64,000 bases of DNA from Virgibacillus salarius (GCF_039521925.1 NZ_BAAACY010000088.1:47929-111928), one strand, 5' to 3'. Counted from the stretch's first letter, positions 18,388-27,903 are shown. Notes: generated by a model not told the origin, from the letters alone. Numbers and translations are program-made.

Positions 18388-19371
18388 ATGGAAAATGTAT
18401 TTGATTACGAAGATATTCAGCTAATTCCTGCAAAATGTATGGTGAATAGCCGTGCAGAATGTGATACAACTGTTACGTTAGGTGGAAACACCTTTAAATT
18501 ACCAGTCGTTCCTGCAAATATGCAGACGATCATAGATGAAAAGATTGCTTTGTTTTTAGCAGAAAATGATTACTTCTATATCATGCACCGCTTCGAACCA
18601 GAGAAGCGTATTGCCTTTATCAAAGATATGCAAGCGCGAGGCCTAATTGCTTCGATTAGCGTTGGTGTAAAAGAAGAAGAGTATGGATTTGTGAAGCAAC
18701 TAGCTGATGAGCAGCTAACACCAGAATATATCACCATTGATATCGCTCATGGTCATTCAGAAGCAGTTATTAAAATGATCAAGCATATTAAACAGCATGT
18801 ACCTCAAAGCTTTGTCATTGCTGGAAACGTTGGAACACCTGAGGCGGTTAGAGAATTAGAAAATGCTGGTGCTGATGCGACAAAAGTGGGAATCGGCCCT
18901 GGGAAAGTATGTATTACTAAAATAAAAACAGGCTTTGGTACAGGTGGCTGGCAATTGGCGGCACTTCGTTGGTGTGCAAAAGCAGCAAGCAAGCCTATTA
19001 TTGCCGACGGTGGCATCCGGACACACGGTGATATCGCGAAATCCATTCGCTTTGGTGCAACCATGGTAATGATCGGTTCATTATTCGCAGGGCATGAGGA
19101 ATCCCCTGGCGAAACGATTGAAAGGGACGGTAAGGTGCTGAAGGAATATTTCGGCTCTGCCTCTGAATTTCAAAAAGGGGAAAAGAAAAATGTAGAGGGA
19201 AAGAAAATGCTTGTGGAGCATAAAGGCTCCCTTACAGATACGCTAAAGGAAATGGAGCAGGATCTACAATCATCGATTTCTTATGCAGGTGGCAACAAGC
19301 TGGAGTCGATTCGCCATGTAGACTATGTTGTCGTTAAGAACTCCATCTTTAATGGGGATAAAGTTTACTAA
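18388..19371 (+). CDS. guaC: GMP reductase
   Basis: NADPH-dependent deamination of GMP to IMP, the salvage step that lets guanine nucleotides be turned back into adenine nucleotides. The 327-aa TIM barrel has catalytic Cys175 in IGPGKVCITK, the phosphate-binding ADGGIRTHGD and MIGSLFAGHEE segments, and lacks the CBS pair found in IMP dehydrogenase, which decides GMP reductase (type 2). The ATG follows a TTGGGGTG site. It is a single-gene unit, with PurR boxes in front and a terminator behind. Confidence 0.96.
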   Translation: MENVFDYEDIQLIPAKCMVNSRAECDTTVTLGGNTFKLPVVPANMQTIIDEKIALFLAENDYFYIMHRFEPEKRIAFIKDMQARGLIASISVGVKEEEYGFVKQLADEQLTPEYITIDIAHGHSEAVIKMIKHIKQHVPQSFVIAGNVGTPEAVRELENAGADATKVGIGPGKVCITKIKTGFGTGGWQLAALRWCAKAASKPIIADGGIRTHGDIAKSIRFGATMVMIGSLFAGHEESPGETIERDGKVLKEYFGSASEFQKGEKKNVEGKKMLVEHKGSLTDTLKEMEQDLQSSISYAGGNKLESIRHVDYVVVKNSIFNGDKVY

Positions 19372-19853
19372 TTACGGCTGATGAATAACTTGGTATTTCA
19401 AAAGGGACATACGAATAGCCGGGATCTTTTTCAACTAGTCGGTAAGATCCGCCAGATAAGATAATCTTTTAAACTAGCTCTCCTAAAATAGATAAGTAAT
19501 GGAAGCCGAACTAGCATCCGTGGATACGACGTTATATCCGGATCATAGTTCGGCTTATTTTTGAAATGGTAATACGTCTTACCGAAAAAACTAGATTCCG
19601 AGGGATCTGCTAAGAAAATAGCATCTGTCCATAGAACCATGTATCGGAAAATAAATTAACGCTGACAATAACCGCAGGAAGCATCCTCTATGTCAAATTA
19701 CGATGAAAGCATAAAATGATTATACGGCTTTCAAGATCGCTCCCCTTATAGCACCTCTTTCACTAGACCCTTCTACCTAAATTTTCGTTCAATTCTACGA
19801 AAACTGCTATACTAGATGTAGCCAAATCCGCTCGGTAAGGAGGGGGTATTTCC
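19372..19853. other. structured intergenic region between guaC and lytS
   Basis: No gene. It holds an imperfect GGATCTT...AAGATCC hairpin at about 19424-19452 and the long terminator at 19503. The lytS promoter should be in the last 100 bases. Confidence 0.5.
19503..19562 (+). terminator. terminator of guaC
   Basis: AAGCCGAACTA (19503-19513) pairs with TAGTTCGGCTT (19546-19556), then ATTTTT. The wide loop contains a second small hairpin (ATCCG and CGGAT arms). Confidence 0.65.
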
Positions 19854-21605
19854 GTGTGGGAATTATTATTAACCATGATAGAACGGATTGGGATTCTCGT
19901 TACGATCGCATTCATCTTAACAAGGTTCCGATTCTTCCGCAGTATGTTCTATCAAAATCAACTGAATCGCAGACAGCAATTTACCGCCATTCTATTCTTC
20001 GGCTTCTTCGGCATTATCGGTACATATTCAGGTGTTAGTCTCAGCACAGAAAATTTGGAATTTCACCGTTGGGCAGCGGACCTATCGGCTGATGAAGCAA
20101 TTGCCAACTCGCGTGTTATCGGTGTGGTAATTGCAAGCCTGCTTGGCGGTCCAACGGTTGGAATTGGCGCAGGGATCATTGCCGGATTACATCGATTTAC
20201 CTTAGGCGGATTTACGGCAATTGCCTGTGGTCTTGCCACGATAATCGCTAGTATCCTTGCTAGTCTATTTTATAAAAAGCATAAACGGGTGAGACTGCAA
20301 ACCGCATTTATTATTGGTGCGCTTGCGGAGTCCCTGCAAATGTTAATTATTTTAATGATTGCCCAGCCGTTTGAACAGGCAAGCGCACTTGTGAACATTA
20401 TTGGCATTCCCATGATTTTAGCAAATGGGCTTGGATCTGCACTATTCCTGCTCGTCATTAAAAATGTATTAAGCGAGGAAGAAAAAGTAAGCGCTCTCCA
20501 AGCGCAGAAGACGCTTCGTATTGCCGATCAGACGATTTCTCACCTACAGCATGGATTAACACCAACGGCGGCTGAAGCCGTTTGTCATATTATCCATCAG
20601 GAAATTCAAACGAGTGCTGTTTCGATTACGAATCGTTCGGAAATATTAGCACATGTTGGGCTTGGACATGATCACCACCGTACCAATAGTCCGATCCAAA
20701 CAAAGATTACGCTTGATGCCATCCAACAGGGGAAGGTCTTGATTGCCAATCAGGAGTCGATTCATTGTGCAGTTACGAATTGCCCCTTAGGCGCAGCAGT
20801 TATTGCACCACTTAGACAATGCGGAAAGACAATTGGCACCTTAAAGTTCTATTTTCGCTCGGAAAAGGAGATTACAAACGTAACAAAAGAGCTGATTAAA
20901 GGACTTAGTTCTATGATTAGTCACCAACTTGAAACGGCAGAGGTAGATCGTGCCTATCAGCTGGCAAAAGAGGCAGAGATAAAAGCGCTTCAAGCACAGA
21001 TTCGTCCACACTTCTTGTTTAATACGCTGAATACGACTATCTCCTTAATCCGCTTAGATCCAGGTAAAGCCCGGAAAATGCTCATGTCTCTCTCTCATTT
21101 TCTCAGGCAGAATCTATCAGCTACGACCCAAAGCACGATCACCTTACAACAGGAATTGGCTCATGTGAAGGCTTATTTATCCATTAAAGAAGAACGATTT
21201 AAAAATAAATTAACGGTTAGCTATGAAATCGATCCTTGTGTACTTAACCAGCTTATTCCGCCACTTACGCTACAACCAATAATTGAAAACACCATGAAGC
21301 ACGGCTTTAAGGATAAAGAAACAGATTGCATGCTGAAAATAAAAATAAACCGGAATCAAGATAGAATTTGCATTTATGTAGCAGATAATGGCAAGGGAAT
21401 GAACACAGAGCTGGCTGAGCAAGTCATTCAAGCGCCTATTGATTCAGCCTCTGGCAGTGGCTTGGCCCTGTACAATGTAAATAGAAGATTAAGCATTATG
21501 TTTGGCGAGGATGCTTCGCTGCAAATCAGCAGTAGCATTAATCAAGGAACTTCTATTCAGTTTTCCATACCCTATAAGGAGATGTCACAACAATGGATCA
21601 GTTAA
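19854..21605 (+). CDS. lytS: sensor histidine kinase LytS (5TMR-LYT type)
   Basis: Membrane sensor kinase of a two-component system. In order: five to six membrane helices of the 5TMR-LYT domain (about residues 1-200), a GAF domain (about 225-360, with Cys305 and Cys310), a HisKA_7TM-type phosphoacceptor QIRPHFLFNTLN with His386, and a C-terminal HATPase (ADNGKGM, GSGLALYNVNRR). The GTG at 19854 has AAGGAGGGGG seven bases upstream. It overlaps lytT by 13 bases. The neighbouring CstA-like transporter suggests it senses pyruvate or a related overflow product, as BtsS does in E. coli, rather than autolysis. Confidence 0.92.
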   Translation: MWELLLTMIERIGILVTIAFILTRFRFFRSMFYQNQLNRRQQFTAILFFGFFGIIGTYSGVSLSTENLEFHRWAADLSADEAIANSRVIGVVIASLLGGPTVGIGAGIIAGLHRFTLGGFTAIACGLATIIASILASLFYKKHKRVRLQTAFIIGALAESLQMLIILMIAQPFEQASALVNIIGIPMILANGLGSALFLLVIKNVLSEEEKVSALQAQKTLRIADQTISHLQHGLTPTAAEAVCHIIHQEIQTSAVSITNRSEILAHVGLGHDHHRTNSPIQTKITLDAIQQGKVLIANQESIHCAVTNCPLGAAVIAPLRQCGKTIGTLKFYFRSEKEITNVTKELIKGLSSMISHQLETAEVDRAYQLAKEAEIKALQAQIRPHFLFNTLNTTISLIRLDPGKARKMLMSLSHFLRQNLSATTQSTITLQQELAHVKAYLSIKEERFKNKLTVSYEIDPCVLNQLIPPLTLQPIIENTMKHGFKDKETDCMLKIKINRNQDRICIYVADNGKGMNTELAEQVIQAPIDSASGSGLALYNVNRRLSIMFGEDASLQISSSINQGTSIQFSIPYKEMSQQWIS

Positions 21606-22324
21606 TTCAAACACTTATTGTGGATGATGAATTATATAGTAGAGATGAATTGAAGCATTTATTAAGCAGCTTTCCTTCTATTCAGCTCGTTGATGAAGCT
21701 GCGTCTGGCGAGGATGCTGTGATAAAGGCCCTTCAGCACCAGCTAGATGTTATCTTCTTGGATGTAGAAATGCCAAAGATGGATGGGATGAAGGCAGCAG
21801 AAGCCATTCGAAAGCTGAAGCATGCACCGTTAATTGTGTTTGCAACTGCCTATCCACAATTTGCAGCGGAGGCATTCCGTCATGATGCTGTGGATTATTT
21901 GCTGAAGCCCTATGATGAGGAGCAATTACAGGAGACAATTCAACGAATTGAAAATAAATTATTTACTAGCCAGCAGACCGATAAAACGAAACCAACAGGT
22001 AAGCTAGCCGTTGAGGCGGATGGGGAGATCTTTTATCTGGAGCCAAAAGAAATTCTCTATATGTCACGGGTGGATAAATTAACAAAGCTGATTACGAAGA
22101 CCGGCGAATATGAAACGAAGATCCCATTAAAGGAATTAGAAAGCAGGCTGCTTGCATACGGATTTTTCCGGATTCATAAAAGCTTCTTAGTGAATTTAGA
22201 ATATGTTAGCCGGTTAACCCCATGGTTCAATGGTGCCTATCACCTGCATGTAGATGGACATGACGAAGTGTTATCCGTAAGCAGGAATTATGCCAAAGCA
22301 TTAAGACAGCGTTTAGAAATCTAG
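21593..22324 (+). CDS. lytT: LytTR-type response regulator LytT
   Basis: Partner of LytS. Receiver domain (residues 1-120) with acidic pair Asp11/Asp12, phospho-acceptor Asp57 in VIFLDVEMP and Lys107 in LLKPYD; C-terminal LytTR DNA-binding domain (about 140-240) with FRIHKSFLVNLEYV. Length 243 aa is typical. It starts within the end of lytS. Its likely target is cstA just downstream, where two direct repeats 21 bp apart stand before the promoter. Confidence 0.93.
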   Translation: MDQLIQTLIVDDELYSRDELKHLLSSFPSIQLVDEAASGEDAVIKALQHQLDVIFLDVEMPKMDGMKAAEAIRKLKHAPLIVFATAYPQFAAEAFRHDAVDYLLKPYDEEQLQETIQRIENKLFTSQQTDKTKPTGKLAVEADGEIFYLEPKEILYMSRVDKLTKLITKTGEYETKIPLKELESRLLAYGFFRIHKSFLVNLEYVSRLTPWFNGAYHLHVDGHDEVLSVSRNYAKALRQRLEI

Positions 22325-22356
22325 TAAGCTATTTCACATCTTAATAGAACAAGCTA

Positions 22357-22388
22357 ACATGTTAATCTGATTTTTCTACGTGTTATTC
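22357..22388 (+). promoter_or_regulatory. direct repeats, candidate LytT binding site before cstA
   Basis: ACATGTTAATC (22357-22367) and ACGTGTTATTC (22378-22388) agree at nine of eleven positions and are 21 bp apart start to start, two helical turns, as LytTR regulators usually need. A TATACT -10 box at 22420-22425 lacks a good -35, which fits an activated promoter. Confidence 0.5.
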
Positions 22389-22467
22389 TCCATTCCCCCT
22401 TTCTTTCTTAGGTTTCTTTTATACTTTATGTAATCGCATTCATTTATAGAAATAGGGGGAGAGCGCG

Positions 22468-23919
22468 TTGTATACTTTTTTAGCTGGAATTGCACTACTG
22501 ATTATCGGTTATTTCACATATGGTAAATTCATTGAAAAATTATTCGGTGTAAAACAGGAGCGAGCAACACCTGCTTATGTAAACGCTGATGGGGTAGATT
22601 ATATTCCAATGAGCACCGCAAAAAATTCATTTATCCAGCTGTTGAATATTGCTGGTACTGGCCCTGTATTTGGACCAATTATGGGAGCACTCTATGGACC
22701 AGCAGCCTTCATTTGGATTGTTGTTGGCTGTATTTTTGCAGGTGCGGTACACGATTATTTAACAGGGATGATTTCCATTCGTAATCGTGGTGCCCATTTA
22801 CCGGAATTAGCTAGTAAATTTTTAGGAAAGGCCATGAAGCATATTGTAAATGCATTCGCTGTCCTGCTCCTTTTATTAGTAGGTACGGTATTTGTCTCAA
22901 CACCAGCCAGCCTGCTTCACTTACTGACAGATGGTAGTGTTGCCGTGTGGATCTTTATTGCTGCTATTTTTGTTTATTATATTGTCGCTACATTACTTCC
23001 AGTAGATAAAATCATTGGCAGACTCTATCCATATTTTGGCGCACTGCTATTACTAAGTGCACTTGGCGTTGGTGTTGGATTAGTAGTCACTGGTGCACCG
23101 ATTCCTGAGCTGTCCTTACAAAACTTCCACCCAGACCATGCACCTATCTTTCCTTTATTATTTTTTACCATTACTTGCGGTGCGCTTTCTGGATTTCATG
23201 CAACGCAGACACCGATTATTTCGCGTACAACGAAGAAGGAAAAAGAAGGACGTAAAATTTTCTACGGTATGATGATTGCTGAAGGGATTATTGCAATGAT
23301 TTGGGCAGCGGCAGCGATGAGCATGTTTGATGGCTATCAAGGACTAAGTGATATCTTAGCAGCTGGCGGACCAGGAGCAATTGTAAGTGAATCCTCCACA
23401 GTATTACTAGGAGCAATCGGTGGAACACTTGCTGTCCTAGGTGTCATCGTTTTGCCAATCACGTCCGGAGATACTGCATTTCGTAGTGCAAGAATGATTA
23501 TTGCAGATTATCTGAAGATCGCTCAGAAAAAGCTATCCAGCCGCTTATGGATTGCCTTACCACTGTTTGCTATTTCGGTTGTCTTAACGCAAATTGACTT
23601 TAATATTTTATGGCGTTACTTTAGCTGGGCGAACCAAGCCACAGCTGTGATCGCGCTATTTGTAGGAGCGATGTATCTTTATATCGCAAAGAAAAATTAC
23701 TTTGTTTCACTCATACCAGGTACATTCATGCTTGTTATGGTAATCGCCTATATCCTATCCCAGCAAATCGGCTTCGGCTTACCGATGAACGTTGCTTGGG
23801 CCGGTGGTGTCATTGGAACGATAATCCTACTTGTCCTATTCTTTAAGGCTGCGAAGAAGGCTCGAGCAAACAATGTTCCGTTGGAAGAGGATATCTCCAA
23901 TTGGGACAGCGCTGCATAA
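22468..23919 (+). CDS. cstA: CstA family carbon-starvation / pyruvate transporter
   Basis: Multi-span membrane transporter (483 aa, about 13 helices) of the CstA/BtsT family, which import pyruvate with protons or, in some reports, peptides. Diagnostic segments are the early NIAGTGPVFGPIMGALYGP, AGAVHDYLTGMISIRNRGAH, and GFHATQTPIISRT (about residues 238-250). This is the short form, lacking the long C-terminus of E. coli CstA. TTG start with GGGGGAG upstream. Regulation by the adjacent LytST pair is likely. Substrate is inferred. Confidence 0.88.
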   Translation: MYTFLAGIALLIIGYFTYGKFIEKLFGVKQERATPAYVNADGVDYIPMSTAKNSFIQLLNIAGTGPVFGPIMGALYGPAAFIWIVVGCIFAGAVHDYLTGMISIRNRGAHLPELASKFLGKAMKHIVNAFAVLLLLLVGTVFVSTPASLLHLLTDGSVAVWIFIAAIFVYYIVATLLPVDKIIGRLYPYFGALLLLSALGVGVGLVVTGAPIPELSLQNFHPDHAPIFPLLFFTITCGALSGFHATQTPIISRTTKKEKEGRKIFYGMMIAEGIIAMIWAAAAMSMFDGYQGLSDILAAGGPGAIVSESSTVLLGAIGGTLAVLGVIVLPITSGDTAFRSARMIIADYLKIAQKKLSSRLWIALPLFAISVVLTQIDFNILWRYFSWANQATAVIALFVGAMYLYIAKKNYFVSLIPGTFMLVMVIAYILSQQIGFGLPMNVAWAGGVIGTIILLVLFFKAAKKARANNVPLEEDISNWDSAA

Positions 23920-23937
23920 GTAAATTTATCTATGAAG

Positions 23938-23972
23938 GGGTATTGTCTTAATGAGCAATACCCTGTTTTTTT
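23938..23972 (+). terminator. terminator of cstA
   Basis: GGGTATTG (23938-23945) pairs with CAATACCC (23956-23963), followed by TGTTTTTTT. Confidence 0.85.
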
Positions 23973-24102
23973 GTACAACGATGCCTTCATATTATTCATT
24001 TGCGTATATCTTTTGAAACTTTGTACGATTTTCAGAGGAGGTATAGAACTTATCCGTATCTTACTTTATAATAAATAGCATCATCGGAAGGGGGATAATA
24101 GC

Positions 24103-25011
24103 ATGCCAATTAATGTACCTAAGCAATTACCTGCACGTCATGTGTTAGAGGAAGAGAACATCTTCTTAATGGATACGGATCGGGCGACGACACAAGATAT
24201 TCGTCCGTTAAATATAGTTATTGTCAATCTAATGCCTGAAAAAGAACGCACGGAAACACAATTACTGCGTTTATTAGGTAATTCGCCATTACAGGTTACC
24301 GTTACATTCCTTCATACAGCAACACATGAATCAAAGACAGTTAGTCCGTCCCATTTAAATCAATTTTATAATACATTTGCCAATATCAAGAACCAGCGAT
24401 TTGATGGCATGATTATTACTGGTGCACCTGTGGAGCTCATGCCTTTTGAACAGGTTGATTACTGGGAAGAGCTTTCTGAAATTATGGAATGGTCGAAAAC
24501 ACATGTTACCTCTGTCTTACATATCTGTTGGGCTGCCCAGGCAGCACTTTATTATCATTATGGTATCGGCAAATTTGAGCTACCCGCTAAATGCACAGGG
24601 GTGCTCTCTCATACAGTGGCAAATTCTACTGTAGAGCTTGTCCGTGGATTTGATGAGGAATACTTAGCACCACATTCCCGTTATACGGGTACATCAGCGG
24701 AGGAAGTGGAAAAGAATGATAAGCTGCTACTCCTGTCATCGACGTTAGACAATGACCCATTTATTATCTTGTCTAAGGATGAAAAACACGTGATGGTTAC
24801 TGGTCATTTGGAATATGATGATCTTACGCTTGCGGACGAATATTATCGCGATCGAAATAAAGGCATCGATGCAGCTGTTCCTAAAAATTACTTTCCCAAC
24901 GATAATCCGGAAATAAAACCATTAAACCGCTGGCGCTCCCATGCACATTTACTGTTCTCGAACTGGCTTAATTACTACGTCTATCAAGAAACACCATATG
25001 AATGGAAATAG
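24103..25011 (+). CDS. metAA: homoserine O-acetyltransferase (MetA family)
   Basis: First committed step of methionine synthesis, acylation of homoserine. The 302-aa class I amidotransferase-like fold has Cys142 (HICWAAQA) and the His/Glu pair in TGHLEYD. Residue 111, in ITGAPVE, is Glu; in this family Glu111 goes with acetyl-CoA and Gly111 with succinyl-CoA, so the product is probably O-acetylhomoserine despite the common name succinyltransferase. GGAAGGGGG precedes the ATG. No S-box aptamer is visible in the 180 bases upstream, unlike the cysH operon in this window. Confidence 0.94.
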   Translation: MPINVPKQLPARHVLEEENIFLMDTDRATTQDIRPLNIVIVNLMPEKERTETQLLRLLGNSPLQVTVTFLHTATHESKTVSPSHLNQFYNTFANIKNQRFDGMIITGAPVELMPFEQVDYWEELSEIMEWSKTHVTSVLHICWAAQAALYYHYGIGKFELPAKCTGVLSHTVANSTVELVRGFDEEYLAPHSRYTGTSAEEVEKNDKLLLLSSTLDNDPFIILSKDEKHVMVTGHLEYDDLTLADEYYRDRNKGIDAAVPKNYFPNDNPEIKPLNRWRSHAHLLFSNWLNYYVYQETPYEWK

Positions 25012-25841
25012 GCCAAAAATGGTCATCCGGTAAGACGGATAAGCTAGAAATAAAAAGCAAGTGTGGTAAATAGCATCCCACTGTCTTACGGGAGGTATCG
25101 GTGAGATCCCGCAGCATTAGGGGCTCACCAGCCGCCCACGGCAAGCGAAGGATATTTCCGAGTAGCTTCGTTTCATGAACATCATTTCTAGTTATTTTTT
25201 CTTTGATTCAAACACTTTTCCTTCTTCCCCAACGGATTTGGCTCCTTTCGTAAATGTGGCTGTCACAGAAAGGGTGCTTCCACTCATGCTCCATTAGGTA
25301 TCTGACATATGTTGGTTCTTTTTATACCAATTCATTACAAAGGGCTTCTTTGCTTTGCTGTAGAACCTCGTGTCATCATAGCGGATTGATAAACGCTCCT
25401 TTTAGCTACCATAGCGTTCGACTCCCTCTGGATGAGCGCGAAGCATAGAATTATCATATCTTTAGCATATTGGCTTCTTATCGGCTAAATGAACAGGGTT
25501 ACTGCTATGAACCGTAAAGAAAGGTACTGTATACGGCTTTCATGATTCTTTGACTTTTTCACCTTTTACGTTGCGATTTATAAGATGAACCCTATCACTA
25601 AGACTTACTTGGTGAATTTGTGGTACATAATGTTTGCATATTAACGTGAAATAACTTTATTTCTATTTTACACCTTCCTTACCAATCATCTATCCATAGT
25701 TTGTAAGGTGTACATTTGCAGTACTTTCGGAATAAGGATTTGAGCCTATTAGCATAAAAGGGACAGATTGTGGAATCACACTAGATACTTCTTTCTTTAT
25801 AGAGAGGGTTTAGTTGAATAGTCCCTAAAGGAATATTAATG
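25012..25841. other. 830-base gene-free region with repeat fragment
   Basis: No ORF here has a start site or family resemblance. At about 25129-25171 lies a fragment of the repeat type seen elsewhere in the window (CAGCCGCCCACGGCAAGCGA followed by ATATTTCCG). A weak ATCCG/CGGAT hairpin at about 25034 may end metA transcription. The remainder is featureless to my eye. Confidence 0.5.
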
Positions 25842-26279
25842 TTAGTTCGCAGAACGCGGAACTGTTGGTACTTGTGAGAAAATAAAATGTGTTACAGTTT
25901 GTGCGTACGGATTTACTTCTTCTATGAATTTCTCCGCTTTTGATAAGTTTTCAAAGTGCATTTTAAGCATGTAACAAGCATTTCCAGCTATACGATAACA
26001 AAAATGTACGTTTGGGAGTTTTAGAATAAAGTTTTTGAACGACGTATAGTCCCCATTTTTGACTGTTGCTTCAATTATACATTGGATAGGTAGACCTAAT
26101 TTCTCATAATCGATTTCTAATGTATAGCTTTTAATAATACCGAATGATTCCATTTGTCTAACCCGTTCTGTTACAGAAGGAGAAGATAGGTTAACTCTTC
26201 TTCCAAGTTCACTCATAGATAAGCGACTATTTTTATGTAATTCATCTAAAATCTTTCTGTCAACATTATCAATTTTCAT
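25842..26279 (-). CDS. Lrp/AsnC family transcriptional regulator
   Basis: 145-aa regulator: N-terminal HTH (LDELHKNSRLSMSELGRRV then LSSPSVTERVRQME, about residues 11-45) and C-terminal RAM/AsnC ligand domain (about 65-140). AGGAGG stands before the ATG. It is divergent from the CMD-family gene, 122 bases apart, and probably controls it and itself. The ligand, usually an amino acid, cannot be told. Confidence 0.92.
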   Translation of the reverse strand: MKIDNVDRKILDELHKNSRLSMSELGRRVNLSSPSVTERVRQMESFGIIKSYTLEIDYEKLGLPIQCIIEATVKNGDYTSFKNFILKLPNVHFCYRIAGNACYMLKMHFENLSKAEKFIEEVNPYAQTVTHFIFSQVPTVPRSAN

Positions 26280-26401
26280 TTTTAAATAAATCCTCCTAAT
26301 ATCGTTAATTGTTTAATTAATTTATCGATTACTCATTATAAATTTAATGTTATTTTTGTATTAAATCTTCTAAAATTAAATATAGCAAAGGAGGATTTTA
26401 A

Positions 26402-26818
26402 ATGGCAAGAATTAAGGAATCAAGTTTCGGAGACTCACCATTTCAACGACTTTTAGGACACAACGTAGAAGTAATGAAAGGATGGTCACATTTAGGGAAA
26501 GTATTAGAAAAAGGAGGATTGCTTTCTTCTGAATTAAAGGAGCAAATAAGGAGAACGTTAGCCCAAAGTAATGGTTGTGAGTATTGTAAAGTGAAAGGTA
26601 AACCTAATCCTGATAAGTTTGATGAAAAAACTTCTATTGCGGTTGCTTTTACGGAGGTGTTTTTAAAGCTAAGGGGGAATATACCAACTTCAACTTTTAA
26701 CGTTTTACAGGAATGCATGACTGAAGAAGAAATCAGTGAACTTTGTGCTTTTATTTCGTTTACTACTGCTTCACAGTACTTTGGAGCTATGATGAAATTA
26801 GAACCTGTAAAGAAATAA
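26402..26818 (+). CDS. carboxymuconolactone decarboxylase (AhpD-like) family protein
   Basis: 138-aa CMD-fold protein with the redox CxxC of AhpD-like members, Cys59 and Cys62 in NGCEYCKVKG, followed by acidic residues that in AhpD act as proton relay. Likely a small disulfide reductase or peroxidase-type enzyme acting in the cytoplasm. The usual His two to three residues after the second Cys is not obvious (KVKGKP), so activity may differ from AhpD. AAAGGAGG precedes the ATG. Its divergent Lrp-type neighbour is the probable regulator. Confidence 0.82.
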   Translation: MARIKESSFGDSPFQRLLGHNVEVMKGWSHLGKVLEKGGLLSSELKEQIRRTLAQSNGCEYCKVKGKPNPDKFDEKTSIAVAFTEVFLKLRGNIPTSTFNVLQECMTEEEISELCAFISFTTASQYFGAMMKLEPVKK

Positions 26819-26920
26819 TTTTAAATATAAAAGCTCTTCCTAACTAGTTGCTTTTGTTTAATAAGGCTTTTAATGATCTTCAACAAAATCGGCTAATAAA
26901 CTATATTTCTTCATGCTATA

Positions 26921-27082
26921 CTAAAATTGTGTATGACAAAAAAACCTTCCGAATCTAACAGTAGGAAGGTTTTTCATTTTATAGGTAGTGATTTCACTTC
27001 CTAGCAACTCGCGAAGAAATCGCGCTTCCTGCTCAAACATTTGTACCCATTTTTTATCGTAATCTGTTAATCGCACCTTCAT
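26921..27082 (-). pseudogene. GrpB/UPF0157 family N-terminal remnant
   Basis: A 53-codon frame starting at 27082 with GGGAGGG upstream. The first 30 residues (MKVRLTDYDKKWVQMF, EQEARFLRELLG) resemble the start of GrpB-type nucleotidyltransferase-fold proteins, but the diagnostic HIGSTAVPG segment and all the rest (about 130 residues) are missing; the frame runs out through a terminator hairpin. A 3'-truncated relic is the simplest reading. Confidence 0.5.
26941..26976 (+). terminator. hairpin terminator downstream of the CMD gene
   Basis: AAAACCTTCC (26941-26950) and GGAAGGTTTT (26964-26973), then Ts. A-rich on the left, so it may act in both directions. Confidence 0.7.
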
Positions 27083-27193
27083 CACCCGAGCCCTCCCTTA
27101 TAAAATACACAGCATATTGTTTCCTTCAATGAATCCTGTTCAAGATAGCAAACGCTTCATTAGCCGTCAACGGTTAATGGAGCAAATAATAGC

Positions 27194-27224
27194 TAAGCCA
27201 CCACATACATCATGTGATGGCTTA
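27194..27224. terminator. hairpin of unclear role
   Basis: TAAGCCACCACAT pairs with ATGTGATGGCTTA with one bulged base; only a mixed AT tail follows. It lies in the 250-base spacer between the GrpB relic and the coat-like gene, which otherwise holds nothing I can support. Confidence 0.4.
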
Positions 27225-27332
27225 TATATCATAAAGAGGTTTTCATTCAACCAGACAACGAGTATAGTACAGCTGACCTTGAATCAAGCATCTTCCATTT
27301 ATCTATTTCATCTTTATTCTTCATTGATCTAG

Positions 27333-27686
27333 CTAATACCCGCCATAATACGGTGGGTAAGGGGGTGGATAATAGCCGTAGCCACCATCATCGAACGCAT
27401 TCACAAGTGTTCCTGCTAAAAGCCCGCCAGCTAACCCACCAATTAGTGGAACGCCGAACCCGCCGAAAAACGGGCCACCGAATCCGGAGCTTCCAAACCC
27501 TGGGCCGCCGAATCCTGGGCCACCAAATCCAGGACCTCCAAACCCTGGACCTCCAAATGGTGGTCTGCCAAAGCCTCCTTTAAATCCTGGGCCAGGACCA
27601 AATGGTGGTCTACGTTCAACATCTTCCTGTACATAAAATTGTTGCTCAGGAGGCATCACCGCAGGCATATTCCAATCTCCATTCAT
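27333..27686 (-). CDS. Gly/Pro/Phe-rich repeat protein, spore-coat-like
   Basis: 117-aa low-complexity protein. After a polar N-terminus comes a run of GPGFG-type repeats (about residues 38-75), then a hydrophobic Gly-rich helix (VPLIGGLAGGLLAGTLV) and a Tyr/Pro tail ending in YPPYYGGY. Such composition is usual for outer spore proteins in Bacillaceae, but the family is not certain. The ATG at 27686 with GAGGGAAG upstream is preferred over a start 19 codons earlier. The in-frame 15-base tandem repeats make the length prone to change. Confidence 0.7.
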   Translation of the reverse strand: MNGDWNMPAVMPPEQQFYVQEDVERRPPFGPGPGFKGGFGRPPFGGPGFGGPGFGGPGFGGPGFGSSGFGGPFFGGFGVPLIGGLAGGLLAGTLVNAFDDGGYGYYPPPYPPYYGGY

Positions 27687-27808
27687 AGAACTTCCCTCAC
27701 TTCCATATTGTCTATGAAAATAGGATATGCATTTGCCCAGCAAAACTATTGGGCGATTATACTAGGACATAAAGGGATTTTCCTTATTCCCCTCGTCTTT
27801 ATATTCAG

Positions 27809-27861
27809 ATATCCAGCTACGAAGCGCCTTCAAGGAGCAACGTATATTTCCGGAGCAAATT
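27809..27861. repeat. short fragment of interspersed repeat
   Basis: CAGCTACGAAGCGCCTTCA followed by ACGTATATTTCCGGAGC resembles stretches at 25129-25171 and 46018-46062. Only the GTATATTTC(C/T)GGAGC part is well kept. Confidence 0.4.
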
Positions 27862-27903
27862 TATATACCATTATCTTCGATCGCAGCAATAGATTTTTTT
27901 ACA

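Noticed and set aside
24000..24102. Possible SAM riboswitch before metA
   Set aside because: No AGAGGTGGAGGGA-type core or paired P1; the region is too short and unstructured.
25254..25448. 64-codon plus-strand ORF
   Set aside because: No ribosome binding site, composition unlike protein, inside a repeat-bearing spacer.
27117..27332. 71-codon plus-strand ORF
   Set aside because: It crosses a 12-bp hairpin and has no start site.
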